Shown here: in pieces, positions 1 through 6,412 of the stretch | Position numbering within the stretch: position 1 is the first letter of the stretch | Layout of the letters: every line of letters starts with the position of its first letter | Source: a virus | Reading direction: 5' to 3' (one strand) | Length of the DNA stretch: 26,140 bases | Virus record (IMG/VR): IMGVR_UViG_3300044655_000097 | Coordinates: 1 to 26,140 of that record | The notes under the pieces: model-generated | Databases searched by the model: none | Told to the model about the DNA's origin: nothing | The model's input: only the letters and a program-made list of their open reading frames with translations | Made by a program: the position numbers and the translations under genes

Positions 1-2
1 GA

Positions 3-83
3 AAGAACAGGAACGGCAGCCTTGGAATCGCCCAAGTCCAATGCCAACTGCCTTACACCAAAGCCAACGAATATCCGCTATGA
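3..83 (+). CDS. C-terminal end of an unidentified upstream gene (partial)
   Basis: This frame is open from the window edge and stops at a TGA at 81-83. That TGA overlaps the ATG at 80 of the nuclease gene in the ATGA pattern used repeatedly by genes in this window. Only 26 residues are visible, ending in ANEYPL, too few to name a family. The assignment rests on overlap geometry alone. The nuclease frame is also open to the window edge, so this could be a shadow. Confidence 0.4.
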   Translation, partial: KNRNGSLGIAQVQCQLPYTKANEYPL

Positions 84-406
84 CCCCCGAATACACCCTG
101 CAAGCAGCCTGCGTCAAGTTGTTTAAACTCTTGAAGCCCCACGAAGAAGGGCGGTTGTTCCTGAACCTCAACAACCCCCGAAGCCGAACAAACGGTCATT
201 TTCTCAAAGGAATTGGCCTGACCGCTGGGGTTGCAGACATGACCTATCTATCGGACAAGGGAGCCATCTTCTTGGAGTTCAAAGCCAATAAGGGCAAGCA
301 GTCCCTTTCGCAGAAGTGGTGGCAGAGAGTCGTCCAAGAAGCAGGCTACAGGTACGAGGTTATTCGAAGCGTTGAGGATTTTCAAAACTTAATCACTCAA
401 TTATGA
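80..406 (+). CDS. VRR-NUC domain nuclease
   Basis: The 108-residue product looks like a stand-alone VRR-NUC domain, a PD-(D/E)XK-fold nuclease found in phages and in FAN1-type repair nucleases. Visible signature: GLTAGVADM with Asp53, then FLEFKANKGKQS with Glu66 and Lys68 forming the ExK half of the active site, then a helix with Gln78 and W80-W81 and the AGYRYEVIRS segment that usually closes the domain. I chose the ATG at 80 rather than 41 because it makes an ATGA overlap with the upstream frame and starts near the usual domain edge. In phages such proteins are thought to act in recombination, replication-fork processing or host DNA breakdown; the substrate here is unknown. It overlaps the next nuclease-like gene by four bases. 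Confidence 0.8.
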   Translation: MTPEYTLQAACVKLFKLLKPHEEGRLFLNLNNPRSRTNGHFLKGIGLTAGVADMTYLSDKGAIFLEFKANKGKQSLSQKWWQRVVQEAGYRYEVIRSVEDFQNLITQL

Positions 407-906
407 TAGTCATACCAATTACAAACGAACAAAGGGCAAGAGCCAAGGAATTGTATTCTTTTGATAAACTTAATGGGTCGTTTACAAAAGGAAAAGGAAA
501 TAAATATGGGGCTATTGGTGAAATAATTGTTTTTGATTATTACAAAAACAAAGGTTTTGACGTAAATAACAAAATTATTGGACAAGATAAATATCATTAC
601 GACCTAATAATCAATGAATTTAAGGTTGAAATAAAAACCAAAAGGACAAGATTTTATCCTCAAGGGCATTTTTTATGCAGCATTTCAAACCATAATATCA
701 ACCAAAGGTGCGATTTGTACTTTTTTGTTAGGGTCTTAGAAGATATGCGAACCGGGTTTTTATTGGGATATAAATCAAAAGACGGGTTTTTTAAGAACGC
801 TCAATTTAACAAAAAAGGAAGCCCCGATATTAGTGGTAATGGATGGGTTTTTAAGGCAGATTGCTGGAACCTTCCATTCAAAGATTTAGATAAATTTAAA
901 AAATGA
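403..906 (+). CDS. PD-(D/E)XK nuclease-like protein, AT-rich
   Basis: This 167-residue protein shows the layout of a restriction-endonuclease-like fold: GAIGE with Glu40, then YDLII with Asp67, then VEIKTK with Glu76 and Lys78, matching E...D...ExK. The rest is rich in Lys, Asn, Phe and Tyr with no other recognised domain. It might be a restriction-like endonuclease, a resolvase-like enzyme or a homing-type nuclease; I cannot tell which. It starts in an ATGA overlap with the VRR-NUC gene, so the two are probably translated together. Base composition is very different from its neighbours: a hand count of 541-660 gives 30 G+C in 120 bases, against 35 in 60 for 5281-5340 in the terminase gene. 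That suggests recent acquisition from an AT-rich source. Confidence 0.6.
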   Translation: MIVIPITNEQRARAKELYSFDKLNGSFTKGKGNKYGAIGEIIVFDYYKNKGFDVNNKIIGQDKYHYDLIINEFKVEIKTKRTRFYPQGHFLCSISNHNINQRCDLYFFVRVLEDMRTGFLLGYKSKDGFFKNAQFNKKGSPDISGNGWVFKADCWNLPFKDLDKFKK

Positions 907-935
907 ATAGTAATTACATTCGTTGAATAAGTGTG

Positions 936-943
936 TATATTTG
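936..943 (+). promoter_or_regulatory. Possible Bacteroidota -7 promoter box
   Basis: TATATTTG matches the Bacteroidota -7 consensus TAnnTTTG exactly and lies in the 229-base gap between the AT-rich nuclease gene and the gene at 1136. No TTG sits at a suitable distance upstream, and the region is AT-rich, so a chance match is quite possible. If real, it would drive the small-gene block and transcribe through the repeats at 959-1091. Confidence 0.3.
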
Positions 944-958
944 CCTATACGCAATCGG

Positions 959-1023
959 ATACAATGAATGAGAAATCGGTCAATAAGCACCCTTATCGCA
1001 TATAATGAATGATAAATCCGTCA
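959..1023 (+). repeat. Pair of 24-bp direct repeats, 41-bp period
   Basis: 959-982 and 1000-1023 are near-identical direct repeats (21 of 24 bases), both with core AATGAATGA and ending in GTCA. The start-to-start distance is 41 bases, close to four helical turns, so a protein bound to each copy would face the same side of the DNA. They lie in a gene-free gap just downstream of a possible -7 box. Operator, iteron-like replication site or remnant of duplication are all possible. Confidence 0.6.
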
Positions 1024-1046
1024 GCCTACACGCTTACAAAACCTCC

Positions 1047-1091
1047 CCCAGCGTAAGCCTATAAGCTGACCAACCAAACCACAAACCGCTG
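1047..1091 (+). repeat. 45-bp leader repeat, copy A
   Basis: This copy matches 1437-1481 at 39 of 45 bases, including the perfect stretch ACCAACCAAACC. It lies upstream of the gene at 1136. Its end runs into a potential hairpin, AAACCGC (1083-1089) pairing with GCGGTTT (1103-1109), whose loop holds GTTATGTGC. The reverse complement of that 9-mer, GCACATAAC, occurs at 1413-1421, just after the gene at 1136. Confidence 0.65.
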
Positions 1092-1135
1092 TTATGTGCT
1101 GGGCGGTTTATCAACACTAAATTTAATTTAAAACG

Positions 1136-1408
1136 ATGTTTAAAGATTACAGAAAAACAGCCACAGTAAAGGCTAAATTATTTGAAAAGGGTGATGAAGA
1201 TGGTTTTGCTCACCGTGACGGGATGCTTGGTGCTATGGAAGATGCTAAATATGGATTACAACCCGATTTAGTGCCATACATAAGCACATTGGAAAACCAA
1301 TTTCATAAAGGTGAATTTGGTAAACACTATGTTTGTGTTGGGGTAAAAGATGAACGGTGGCTTGTTGAAAAGTCAATTTTTGAAGCTACTTACGAAGCGG
1401 TCAGTTAG
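1136..1408 (+). CDS. Small phage protein, possibly PGDYG-like
   Basis: The 90-residue product starts MFKDYRKTATVKAKLFEKGDEDGF and ends with ERWLVEKSIFEATYEAV. An N-terminal YRKTA..KA strand and a C-terminal ...FEATYEPV-type end recur in small phage proteins with a PGDYG-type domain, whose function is unknown. The usual PGD motif is not clear here, so the link is weak. A long gap (1092-1135) precedes it, with an AT-rich stretch and no Shine-Dalgarno. The gene is framed by a repeated 45-bp leader upstream and a second copy after its end, which gives it a cassette-like look. Confidence 0.6.
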   Translation: MFKDYRKTATVKAKLFEKGDEDGFAHRDGMLGAMEDAKYGLQPDLVPYISTLENQFHKGEFGKHYVCVGVKDERWLVEKSIFEATYEAVS

Positions 1409-1436
1409 CCTTGCACATAACTCGTTTATTCGCAAA

Positions 1437-1481
1437 CCCATCGTCAGCCTATAACCTTACCAACCAAACCCCAAACCGATG
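1437..1481 (+). repeat. 45-bp leader repeat, copy B
   Basis: This is the second copy of the leader at 1047-1091, exactly 390 bases downstream. Here its last bases include the ATG of the gene at 1479, so it acts as that gene's 5' leader and translation start context. A shorter degenerate relative sharing CAAACCCCAA and ATGAAA sits at 1691-1718, before the gene at 1713. No Shine-Dalgarno sequence is present in any of them. Confidence 0.65.
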
Positions 1482-1697
1482 AAACTATACGCATTCCAAC
1501 CACAAGGACACGGTGAGCAATCGTTCTTCACTATTGCTAAAAGCGAAGAAGAAGCCATCAAAGCCGTAACCAAGCATATTGAAAAAGTTTACCCAAAGGG
1601 CAGTCCTAACGAATACGATGCATACGGATTTGGAACGGACTATTACAAAATGACTGTCATTGAAGAAGGACAGGTCGTTGAGAATAATAACCAATAA
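1479..1697 (+). CDS. Small hypothetical protein
   Basis: A 72-residue, soluble, mixed-charge protein. Its pattern, MKLYAFQPQGHGEQSFFTIAK followed by SEEEAIKAVTKHIEK, suggests a small beta strand followed by an amphipathic helix, as in proteins that report a value through a short alpha/beta fold. I do not recognise the family. The start is supported by the repeated 45-bp leader ending on this ATG. An Asn-rich tail (VVENNNQ) ends the protein. Confidence 0.6.
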   Translation: MKLYAFQPQGHGEQSFFTIAKSEEEAIKAVTKHIEKVYPKGSPNEYDAYGFGTDYYKMTVIEEGQVVENNNQ

Positions 1698-1712
1698 TCA
1701 AACCCCAACCCC

Positions 1713-1865
1713 ATGAAAACCACACCAACCGATTTCCGACGCTGGCAACTGCACATCCGCAAGGAATGCGTCAACTGCAACCGCCCCGACAAATCCGAAA
1801 CCATCAAGGCGTGGTCCGTGAACTGGACCCTGCTTGGTCGAATCCTTCAAGCCAAAAACGCCTGA
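1713..1865 (+). CDS. Small CxxC protein
   Basis: A 50-residue ORF from an ATG at 1713 to a TGA at 1863-1865. It begins MKTTPTDFRRWQLHIRKECVNCNRPD. The single C-V-N-C pair could bind metal as a dimer or be a small redox or structural site. It is preceded by a C/A-rich leader like those of its neighbours and ends two bases before the next start, so it fits the gene train. No family recognised. Confidence 0.55.
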   Translation: MKTTPTDFRRWQLHIRKECVNCNRPDKSETIKAWSVNWTLLGRILQAKNA

Positions 1866-1867
1866 CC

Positions 1868-2047
1868 ATGGAATGGATTAAATGCTTGGACCGAATGCCG
1901 ACACCTTACGAGCCTGTCCTGATTTTTACGACCGACATGAATCAAGCCTACGCATGGCTTGGGGATGGACGCTGGTACTACGAGCATCAAACGTGGTTCC
2001 TAATTGAAGTCAGCCATTGGATGCCACTACCCCCTAACCCGTTCTAA
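1868..2047 (+). CDS. DUF551-like protein
   Basis: The 59-residue product begins MEWIKCLDRMPTPYEPVLIFT and ends VSHWMPLPPNPF. WI....RMP....VLI at the front and HWMPLP at the end are the two hallmarks of the DUF551 family of small phage and prophage proteins, whose function is unknown. An upstream ATG at 1766 would overlap the whole preceding small gene; the ATG at 1868 lies two bases after that gene's stop and gives a protein of normal family length, so I use it. Confidence 0.75.
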   Translation: MEWIKCLDRMPTPYEPVLIFTTDMNQAYAWLGDGRWYYEHQTWFLIEVSHWMPLPPNPF

Positions 2048-2048
2048 C

Positions 2049-2348
2049 ATGGACCTAATCTCACGAACCATACTCGGCTACACGGCAGAGGTCGTCGGAG
2101 TCAGCCCCGATGACATCTTGAGCGAAGTCAAGACCCAAGAACTGGTGCTGGCTCGCAGCATCTTTGCCGACATCGCTTATTCGGAGTACCTCTACACCTA
2201 CTGCCAAATCGGGCGAATCATCAAGAGGAACCACGCAACGGTCATGCACAACCTCGAAATCCTTGCGATAAACATGAGAGCAAGGCCCGACATTAAATTT
2301 CTTCGTACACAAGTTTTAAACAGGACACGAGATTTTTTGCAACATTAG
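2049..2348 (+). CDS. DnaA domain IV-like DNA-binding protein
   Basis: The 99-residue protein resembles the C-terminal domain of DnaA, which binds DnaA boxes in the major groove. It has the helix VSPDDILSEVKTQELVLARSIF (about 18-39), then YCQIGRIIKRNHATVMHNLEIL (51-72), aligning with the DnaA signature IGR..GGRDHSTVLH. The AAA+ ATPase part of DnaA is absent. By analogy it could mark a phage origin, titrate or block host DnaA, or act as a transcription regulator; the sequence does not decide. The ATG at 2049 is chosen over 2004 because it directly follows the DUF551 stop and matches the domain edge. Confidence 0.7.
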   Translation: MDLISRTILGYTAEVVGVSPDDILSEVKTQELVLARSIFADIAYSEYLYTYCQIGRIIKRNHATVMHNLEILAINMRARPDIKFLRTQVLNRTRDFLQH

Positions 2349-2369
2349 CGAGAACCCCCTTCATCTTTG
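2337..2369 (+). promoter_or_regulatory. Possible promoter for the sigma-like gene
   Basis: TTG at 2337-2339 and CATCTTTG at 2362-2369 are separated by 22 bases, within the range reported for Bacteroidota promoters (TTG...TAnnTTTG), though the -7 box has C for the first T. The box ends five bases before the GTG start at 2375, so the transcript would begin at or next to the start codon. Confidence 0.4.
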
Positions 2370-2374
2370 CGTGA

Positions 2375-2923
2375 GTGAACGCAGAGGCTACCATCCTTGA
2401 CCTGTATCGAAGCGGAGAAATCCGCAAGGCTTGCCTCACCATTACGGGGGGCAATCCGCTTTGGAAGGACCTCGAACAAGAGGTCGTCCTCATTCTGCTC
2501 GAAAAAGACCCCGACAAGATTACCAAGATGCAGGTCCAAGGCTACCTGCGTTTTTACATCGTTCGGCTGATAATGAACTTGTACCGGGGCAACAACAACC
2601 AGTTTGCTAAGAAGTACCGACATCACGACGAGAGGGTTGAAGTGGACCCCGAAACCCAAGAACTGGGCAAGGACTACGACTCCCTGCTCGATGACCTTTG
2701 GGCCATTGCCCAGCAAGAGATGGACTCTTGGGCCAAGGACGGAGCGTTCCCGTACGACAAAGAACTGCTGAACCTGCTCATGCAGACAGGGAACATGAAG
2801 GCCATGTCAAGAGAAACGGGCATTCCGTACCGGTCCATTATCTACTCAATCGAACAGGCCAAGGCTAAAATTAAAACCGCAATCGAAGCCAATGGATATA
2901 CTGGTCTATCCCATCCTCATTAG
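2375..2923 (+). CDS. Sigma-70-like RNA polymerase sigma factor (divergent)
   Basis: The 182-residue protein has the two-part layout of a small sigma factor. Residues 31-72 (KDLEQEVVLILLEK...YLRFYIVRLIMNLYRGNN) resemble region 2, and 138-166 (TGNMKAMSRETGIPYRSIIYSIEQAKAKI) form a helix-turn-helix like region 4. An acidic linker (about 87-120) lies between. Similar proteins are common in Bacteroidota phages and are presumed to redirect host RNA polymerase to phage promoters. The start is a GTG because a TGA sits in frame immediately upstream and the first internal ATG would remove most of region 2. Possible partners are the repeated ACATTTAC promoters of the late genes. A different helix-turn-helix regulator is the main alternative. 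Confidence 0.55.
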   Translation: MNAEATILDLYRSGEIRKACLTITGGNPLWKDLEQEVVLILLEKDPDKITKMQVQGYLRFYIVRLIMNLYRGNNNQFAKKYRHHDERVEVDPETQELGKDYDSLLDDLWAIAQQEMDSWAKDGAFPYDKELLNLLMQTGNMKAMSRETGIPYRSIIYSIEQAKAKIKTAIEANGYTGLSHPH

Positions 2924-3143
2924 TGCCTTGGCGACCCTTGCGGTCGTGGAGTTCCGGGTCCTGCCTTCGTGGTTCTACGCTTTGCCCTTTGCGAAGCGAA
3001 AGCCGTTTTCGTGCATGACCTGCTTCGGCTTTTGGCTTGGCTTTGCCCTGACCCTGCCAACCTGCCAATGGTACTTGGCCCCAATCCTTGGCCTCGCCTC
3101 ATCTGCCACCGCAATAATCATCCGGGAATGGACCTTCAAATGA
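2892..3143 (+). CDS. Small membrane protein with CxxC motif
   Basis: The 83-residue protein has a hydrophobic N-terminal helix (about 5-28), a central cationic stretch AKRKPFSCMTCFGFW, and a second hydrophobic region (about 48-78). The C-M-T-C pair before an FW is reminiscent of small phage membrane proteins of the DUF1360 kind, of unknown role. Possible jobs are membrane remodelling, superinfection exclusion or a lysis accessory; none is shown. It overlaps the sigma-like gene by 32 bases and the next gene by an ATGA. Confidence 0.6.
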   Translation: MDILVYPILISALATLAVVEFRVLPSWFYALPFAKRKPFSCMTCFGFWLGFALTLPTCQWYLAPILGLASSATAIIIREWTFK

Positions 3144-3409
3144 CCAACGACCAGTTCATCGTTGCCCAAAAGCATCGCAAGTATTGGGACCAATATGTGG
3201 CATCCCTGACCATGCGACTGCCACCCGATGCCGTTGGGGAACTGCAAGCCATCCTGACCGCTCATGGACGACCGCCCACAAACTGGTGGTGTGCGGACTG
3301 CGTAAAATCGGCTCTCCAATACATTTACCTGCAAGCGGACTTGTTCCTCGAAGCCAACCAAAACACCATAACGTACCCACTGAATGCCAACCCCGAAGGC
3401 GAAGGATGA
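3140..3409 (+). CDS. Small hypothetical protein with WCADC motif
   Basis: An 89-residue protein from the ATG at 3140, which forms an ATGA overlap with the preceding stop; the longer reading from 2969 would run through the whole membrane-protein gene. The middle part has RLPPDAVGELQAILTAHGRPP and then NWWCADCVKSALQYIYLQ, which looks like a helical domain with a possible zinc-binding pair. No family is recognised with confidence. Confidence 0.6.
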   Translation: MTNDQFIVAQKHRKYWDQYVASLTMRLPPDAVGELQAILTAHGRPPTNWWCADCVKSALQYIYLQADLFLEANQNTITYPLNANPEGEG

Positions 3410-3572
3410 CGAAGCCCAAGTGCAGGCTCGGATGGATTCGCTAATGATGGTGATTACGACCCTGTGCGACTGCATCGGAGCGGTGGACGATTCCAATGCC
3501 CCGAATGCATTTGCCGTGAAGATGAAGATAGTGGACAAGATTGACGAACTCATAGATAAAATCGAATACTAA
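3384..3572 (+). CDS. Small helical hypothetical protein
   Basis: A 62-residue protein with a charged N-terminus (MPTPKAKDDEAQVQARM) and two probable helices, the second being KMKIVDKIDELIDKIEY. Its start lies inside the end of the previous gene (26-base overlap), and its stop shares a base with the ATG of the small terminase gene, which supports its being a real member of the train. Position directly before the terminase genes is suggestive of an early/late boundary protein, but no function can be named. Confidence 0.55.
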   Translation: MPTPKAKDDEAQVQARMDSLMMVITTLCDCIGAVDDSNAPNAFAVKMKIVDKIDELIDKIEY

Positions 3573-3994
3573 TGGGAACCAGCAAGGGCAACGGCAAATA
3601 CATTGAAACCCCCGAAAAGATGTGGGAGCACTTTGAAGCATACCGATGGCAGGTCAAGAACAACCCAAGGCTCAAGACGGTATTCCCCGGCAAGGATGCT
3701 ATTCCCCAATACGAACCCTTGGAGCGTCCGTTGACCTTGGAAGGCTTTGAGAACTGGTGTGCGGATGCAGATATAATTGAGGACCTTGGGGCCTATTTTA
3801 CAAACAGGGACAAGCGATATGACGACTATGTAGCCATCTGCTCGCGTATAAGGCGAACCATCCGTCAAGACCAAATTGAGGGGGGCATGGTTGGTCAGTA
3901 CAACCCATCCATCACTCAACGCCTCAACAACCTCGTGGAGCGTCAGGAGAACACGGTCCACATCGAGCAGCCCCTATTCCCCGACAATGACTGA
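3572..3994 (+). CDS. Terminase small subunit (GP3 DNA-packaging family)
   Basis: The 140-residue protein matches the layout of the gp3-type packaging family: YIETPEKMWEHFEAYRW at the N-terminus, then PLERPLTLEGFENWC, then an acidic segment with DYVAICSRIRRTIRQDQIEGGMVGQYNPSITQRLNNLVE. In this family the small subunit binds viral DNA at the packaging start and delivers it to the large terminase. Its position two genes before the large terminase supports the call. It overlaps the methyltransferase gene by eight bases. Confidence 0.85.
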   Translation: MGTSKGNGKYIETPEKMWEHFEAYRWQVKNNPRLKTVFPGKDAIPQYEPLERPLTLEGFENWCADADIIEDLGAYFTNRDKRYDDYVAICSRIRRTIRQDQIEGGMVGQYNPSITQRLNNLVERQENTVHIEQPLFPDND

Positions 3995-5231
3995 TAAACT
4001 AACCCTGCATCATGGCGACTGCTTGGAGGTGCTTCGTTCACTACCTGACTGCTCCGTTGATTCGGTTGTAACCGACCCGCCTTACGGGTTGTCCTTCATG
4101 GGGAAGCGGTGGGACTATGATGTGCCAAGCGTTGAGGTCTGGGCCGAGTGCCTTCGTGTCTTGAAGCCGGGCGGTCATCTTCTTGCATTTGCAGGAACGA
4201 GGACGCAGCACCGAATGGCGGTAAGGATTGAGGACGCAGGCTTTGAGATTCGGGACATGATTGCTTGGGTGTACGGGTCGGGGTTCCCGAAGTCGTTGGA
4301 CGTGAGCAAGGCGATTGATAAGGCGGCGGGTGCCGAGCGTGAGGTGGTGGGCAATAACCCGACATTCAGAAAGATGCAAGAAAACGCATCTAATTACAAT
4401 TTGCAAAGAAACGAGTTCATCACCGCCCCCGCCACCCCCGAAGCAAAGCAATGGCAAGGCTGGGGGACTGCACTCAAACCCGCACTCGAACCGATTACAG
4501 TGGCTCGGAAGCCCTTGATTGGCACGGTAGCCGAGAACGTCCTGCAACACGGGACGGGTGCGATTAACGTGGATGGGGGCAGGGTAGGGACGGAGGATAA
4601 AATTGATTTTGAAAGAAAGGAAAACGGCATAACTCAATCAGGATGGAAGGATGTAAATAGAAATCCCTATGAACAGCACTCCGAAGGCCGCTGGCCCGCC
4701 AACTTCATCCACGATGGGAGCGAGGAGGTAATGGGGCTGTTTCCGCAGGCTGGCGGTGGATTCGGCAAGCGCGGCGGGAGGAATGGTGCAACCGTTGGCG
4801 ATTACGGCATGGGTGCGACGATGGAAACTGTTGGCTATGGCGACTCCGGCAGCGCCGCTCGCTTCTTCTACTGCGCCAAGGCAAGCAAAGCGGATAGGGA
4901 CGAAGGGTGTGAGAAATTGCAAGAGCGTTCTGCGGGAGAATGCGTGGATCGGGTTGAAGGAAGCGCAGGGATGGAAAGCCCAAGGGCAGGGGCAGGCAGG
5001 ACAAGCGGATCACGCAACCACCACCCAACCGTCAAGCCCACCGACCTCATGCGATACCTCTGCCGACTTGTAACCCCCCCAAACGGAATCGTCCTTGACC
5101 CGTTTATGGGGTCAGGCTCAACAGGCAAGGCAGCGATGCTGGAAGGCTTTGCGTTTGTCGGGATAGAACGGGAAGCAGAGTACATCGACATCGCCAAGGC
5201 TCGCATTCAATCCGCAGTCGGCTTGCTTTAA
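3987..5231 (+). CDS. DNA methyltransferase (N6-adenine or N4-cytosine, beta class)
   Basis: A 414-residue enzyme that transfers a methyl group from SAM to adenine N6 or cytosine N4. Catalytic motif IV, DPPY, is at 30-33 and comes first. A long middle part (about 140-340) with many Gly residues is the probable target-recognition region. HPTVKP and then DPFMGSGST at 371-379 (SAM-binding motif I) follow. This IV-to-I order defines the beta class. I chose the ATG at 3987 because the longer frame from 3876 runs through the small terminase gene. In phages such enzymes usually protect DNA against host restriction or mark it for packaging; placement between the two terminase genes is consistent with either. 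No partner restriction enzyme is evident next to it. The target sequence cannot be read from the protein. Confidence 0.9.
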   Translation: MTDKLTLHHGDCLEVLRSLPDCSVDSVVTDPPYGLSFMGKRWDYDVPSVEVWAECLRVLKPGGHLLAFAGTRTQHRMAVRIEDAGFEIRDMIAWVYGSGFPKSLDVSKAIDKAAGAEREVVGNNPTFRKMQENASNYNLQRNEFITAPATPEAKQWQGWGTALKPALEPITVARKPLIGTVAENVLQHGTGAINVDGGRVGTEDKIDFERKENGITQSGWKDVNRNPYEQHSEGRWPANFIHDGSEEVMGLFPQAGGGFGKRGGRNGATVGDYGMGATMETVGYGDSGSAARFFYCAKASKADRDEGCEKLQERSAGECVDRVEGSAGMESPRAGAGRTSGSRNHHPTVKPTDLMRYLCRLVTPPNGIVLDPFMGSGSTGKAAMLEGFAFVGIEREAEYIDIAKARIQSAVGLL

Positions 5232-6403
5232 TGTTTACCCTCACGACCGCTATCAGGCGAATCCGTCGGATGACGGCCCGGAAGAAGGTCATCCAAGGCG
5301 GAACAAGTGCAGGCAAGACCCTCGCCATCCTTGCGGTCCTAATCGACATCGCAGCCAAGAACAAGACCGAGATATCGGTCGTGTCCGAATCCATCCCGCA
5401 CCTACGGAGGGGAGCAATCAAAGACTTTGCCAAGGTCATGCAATGGACGGGCCGATGGGTCGCAGACCGATGGAACAAGACCCTGCTCACCTATCACTTC
5501 GCCAACGGTTCAATCATCGAGTTCTTTTCTGCTGATTCCGAGGCAAGGCTCCGAGGCGCAAGGAGGCAGGTCGTCTACATCAACGAGGCCAACAACATCG
5601 ACTTTGAATCCTACTACCAACTCGCCATCCGTACAAGCGAGGCCATCTACATCGACTTCAACCCGACGCATGAGTTTTGGGCGCACACGGAGGTCCTGCC
5701 CGAACAGGATGCAGAACTGATAATCCTTACCTACAACGACAACGAGGCCCTGCCTGATACCATCAAGAGGGACATCGAACTGAACCGCACCAAAGCCGAA
5801 ACGTCTGCATACTGGGCGAACTGGTGGAAGGTCTACGGCCTCGGTCAGGTCGGGACGCTTCAGGGTGCGATATACGAGGACTTCGAGGTCGTGGAGGGTA
5901 TCGATGTCAGCCGAGCCAAATTCGTCGCCTTAGGGCTTGACTGGGGTTTTAGCAACGACCCAACCGCACTCGTAGCAATATACCGCCAAGGGGACTGCCT
6001 GCTCATCCAAGAACTGCTCTACTCCACGGGCCTGACCAACCAAGACATCGCAGACAAACTGCGCTCGCTGGGCATTACCCGGGCTTGGGAGATCGTGGCG
6101 GATTCAGCCGAACCCAAGAGCATCGAGGAAATATACCGACTTGGCTTCAACATCAAGCCAGCGGAGAAAGGCCCCGATTCGGTCAGGAACGGGATAGACA
6201 TCCTGAAACGCTTTAAATTGCAGGTAACCAAGGACTCGACCAACCTCATCAAGGAATTGCGGTCCTACACTTGGGCCACCGACAAAGAGGGCAAGAACAC
6301 AGGGGTCCCGATTGACTCGTTCAACCACGCCTGCGATGCGATGCGGTATGTGGCACTCAACAAGTTAAGAGTAAGCAACTCAGGGAAGTATGTTGTCGTG
6401 TAA
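5231..6403 (+). CDS. Terminase large subunit
   Basis: A 390-residue packaging motor and nuclease. The ATPase part has Walker A GGTSAGKT (23-30) and a Walker B-like strand VVYINEA with Glu119. The C-terminal nuclease has the usual three acidic positions: LGLDWG with Asp237, VADSAEP with Asp291 and HACDAM with Asp369, as in PBSX/terminase_3-type proteins. It cuts concatemeric DNA and drives it into the prohead through the portal. The length is slightly short but complete, with no frame break. The start codon shares one base with the methyltransferase stop (TAATG). The portal gene, normally close by, lies about 14 kb downstream. Confidence 0.93.
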   Translation: MFTLTTAIRRIRRMTARKKVIQGGTSAGKTLAILAVLIDIAAKNKTEISVVSESIPHLRRGAIKDFAKVMQWTGRWVADRWNKTLLTYHFANGSIIEFFSADSEARLRGARRQVVYINEANNIDFESYYQLAIRTSEAIYIDFNPTHEFWAHTEVLPEQDAELIILTYNDNEALPDTIKRDIELNRTKAETSAYWANWWKVYGLGQVGTLQGAIYEDFEVVEGIDVSRAKFVALGLDWGFSNDPTALVAIYRQGDCLLIQELLYSTGLTNQDIADKLRSLGITRAWEIVADSAEPKSIEEIYRLGFNIKPAEKGPDSVRNGIDILKRFKLQVTKDSTNLIKELRSYTWATDKEGKNTGVPIDSFNHACDAMRYVALNKLRVSNSGKYVVV

Positions 6404-6408
6404 CTTTG
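6401..6408 (+). promoter_or_regulatory. Possible -7 promoter box before the sugar cassette
   Basis: TAACTTTG is an exact match to TAnnTTTG. It overlaps the terminase stop codon and ends four bases before the ATG at 6413. No TTG lies 17-23 bases upstream, so only half a promoter is seen. The short spacing to the start is like that of the other candidate promoters in this window. Confidence 0.4.
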
Positions 6409-6412
6409 GGGC

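Noticed and set aside
1094-1120. Eight-codon ORF inside the leader before 1136
   Set aside because: Too short to support and not seen in the second leader copy.
1083-1421. Integron attC-like site around GTTATGTGC / GCACATAAC
   Set aside because: GTTATGT breaks the GTTRRRY core at one position and no integrase is visible. The inverted pair is reported only as part of the leader-repeat finding.
1766-2047. Longer form of the DUF551-like protein
   Set aside because: It would overlap the small CxxC gene almost fully. The start at 1868 fits family length and spacing.
3320-3328. TACATTTAC box inside the gene at 3140
   Set aside because: It encodes part of the protein, has TGC rather than TTG at the -33 place, and no gene starts nearby.
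4041-4637. Long antisense frames, for example opposite the methyltransferase
   Set aside because: All lie opposite clear genes, follow their codon pattern and have no family resemblance. No gene on the - strand is supported.
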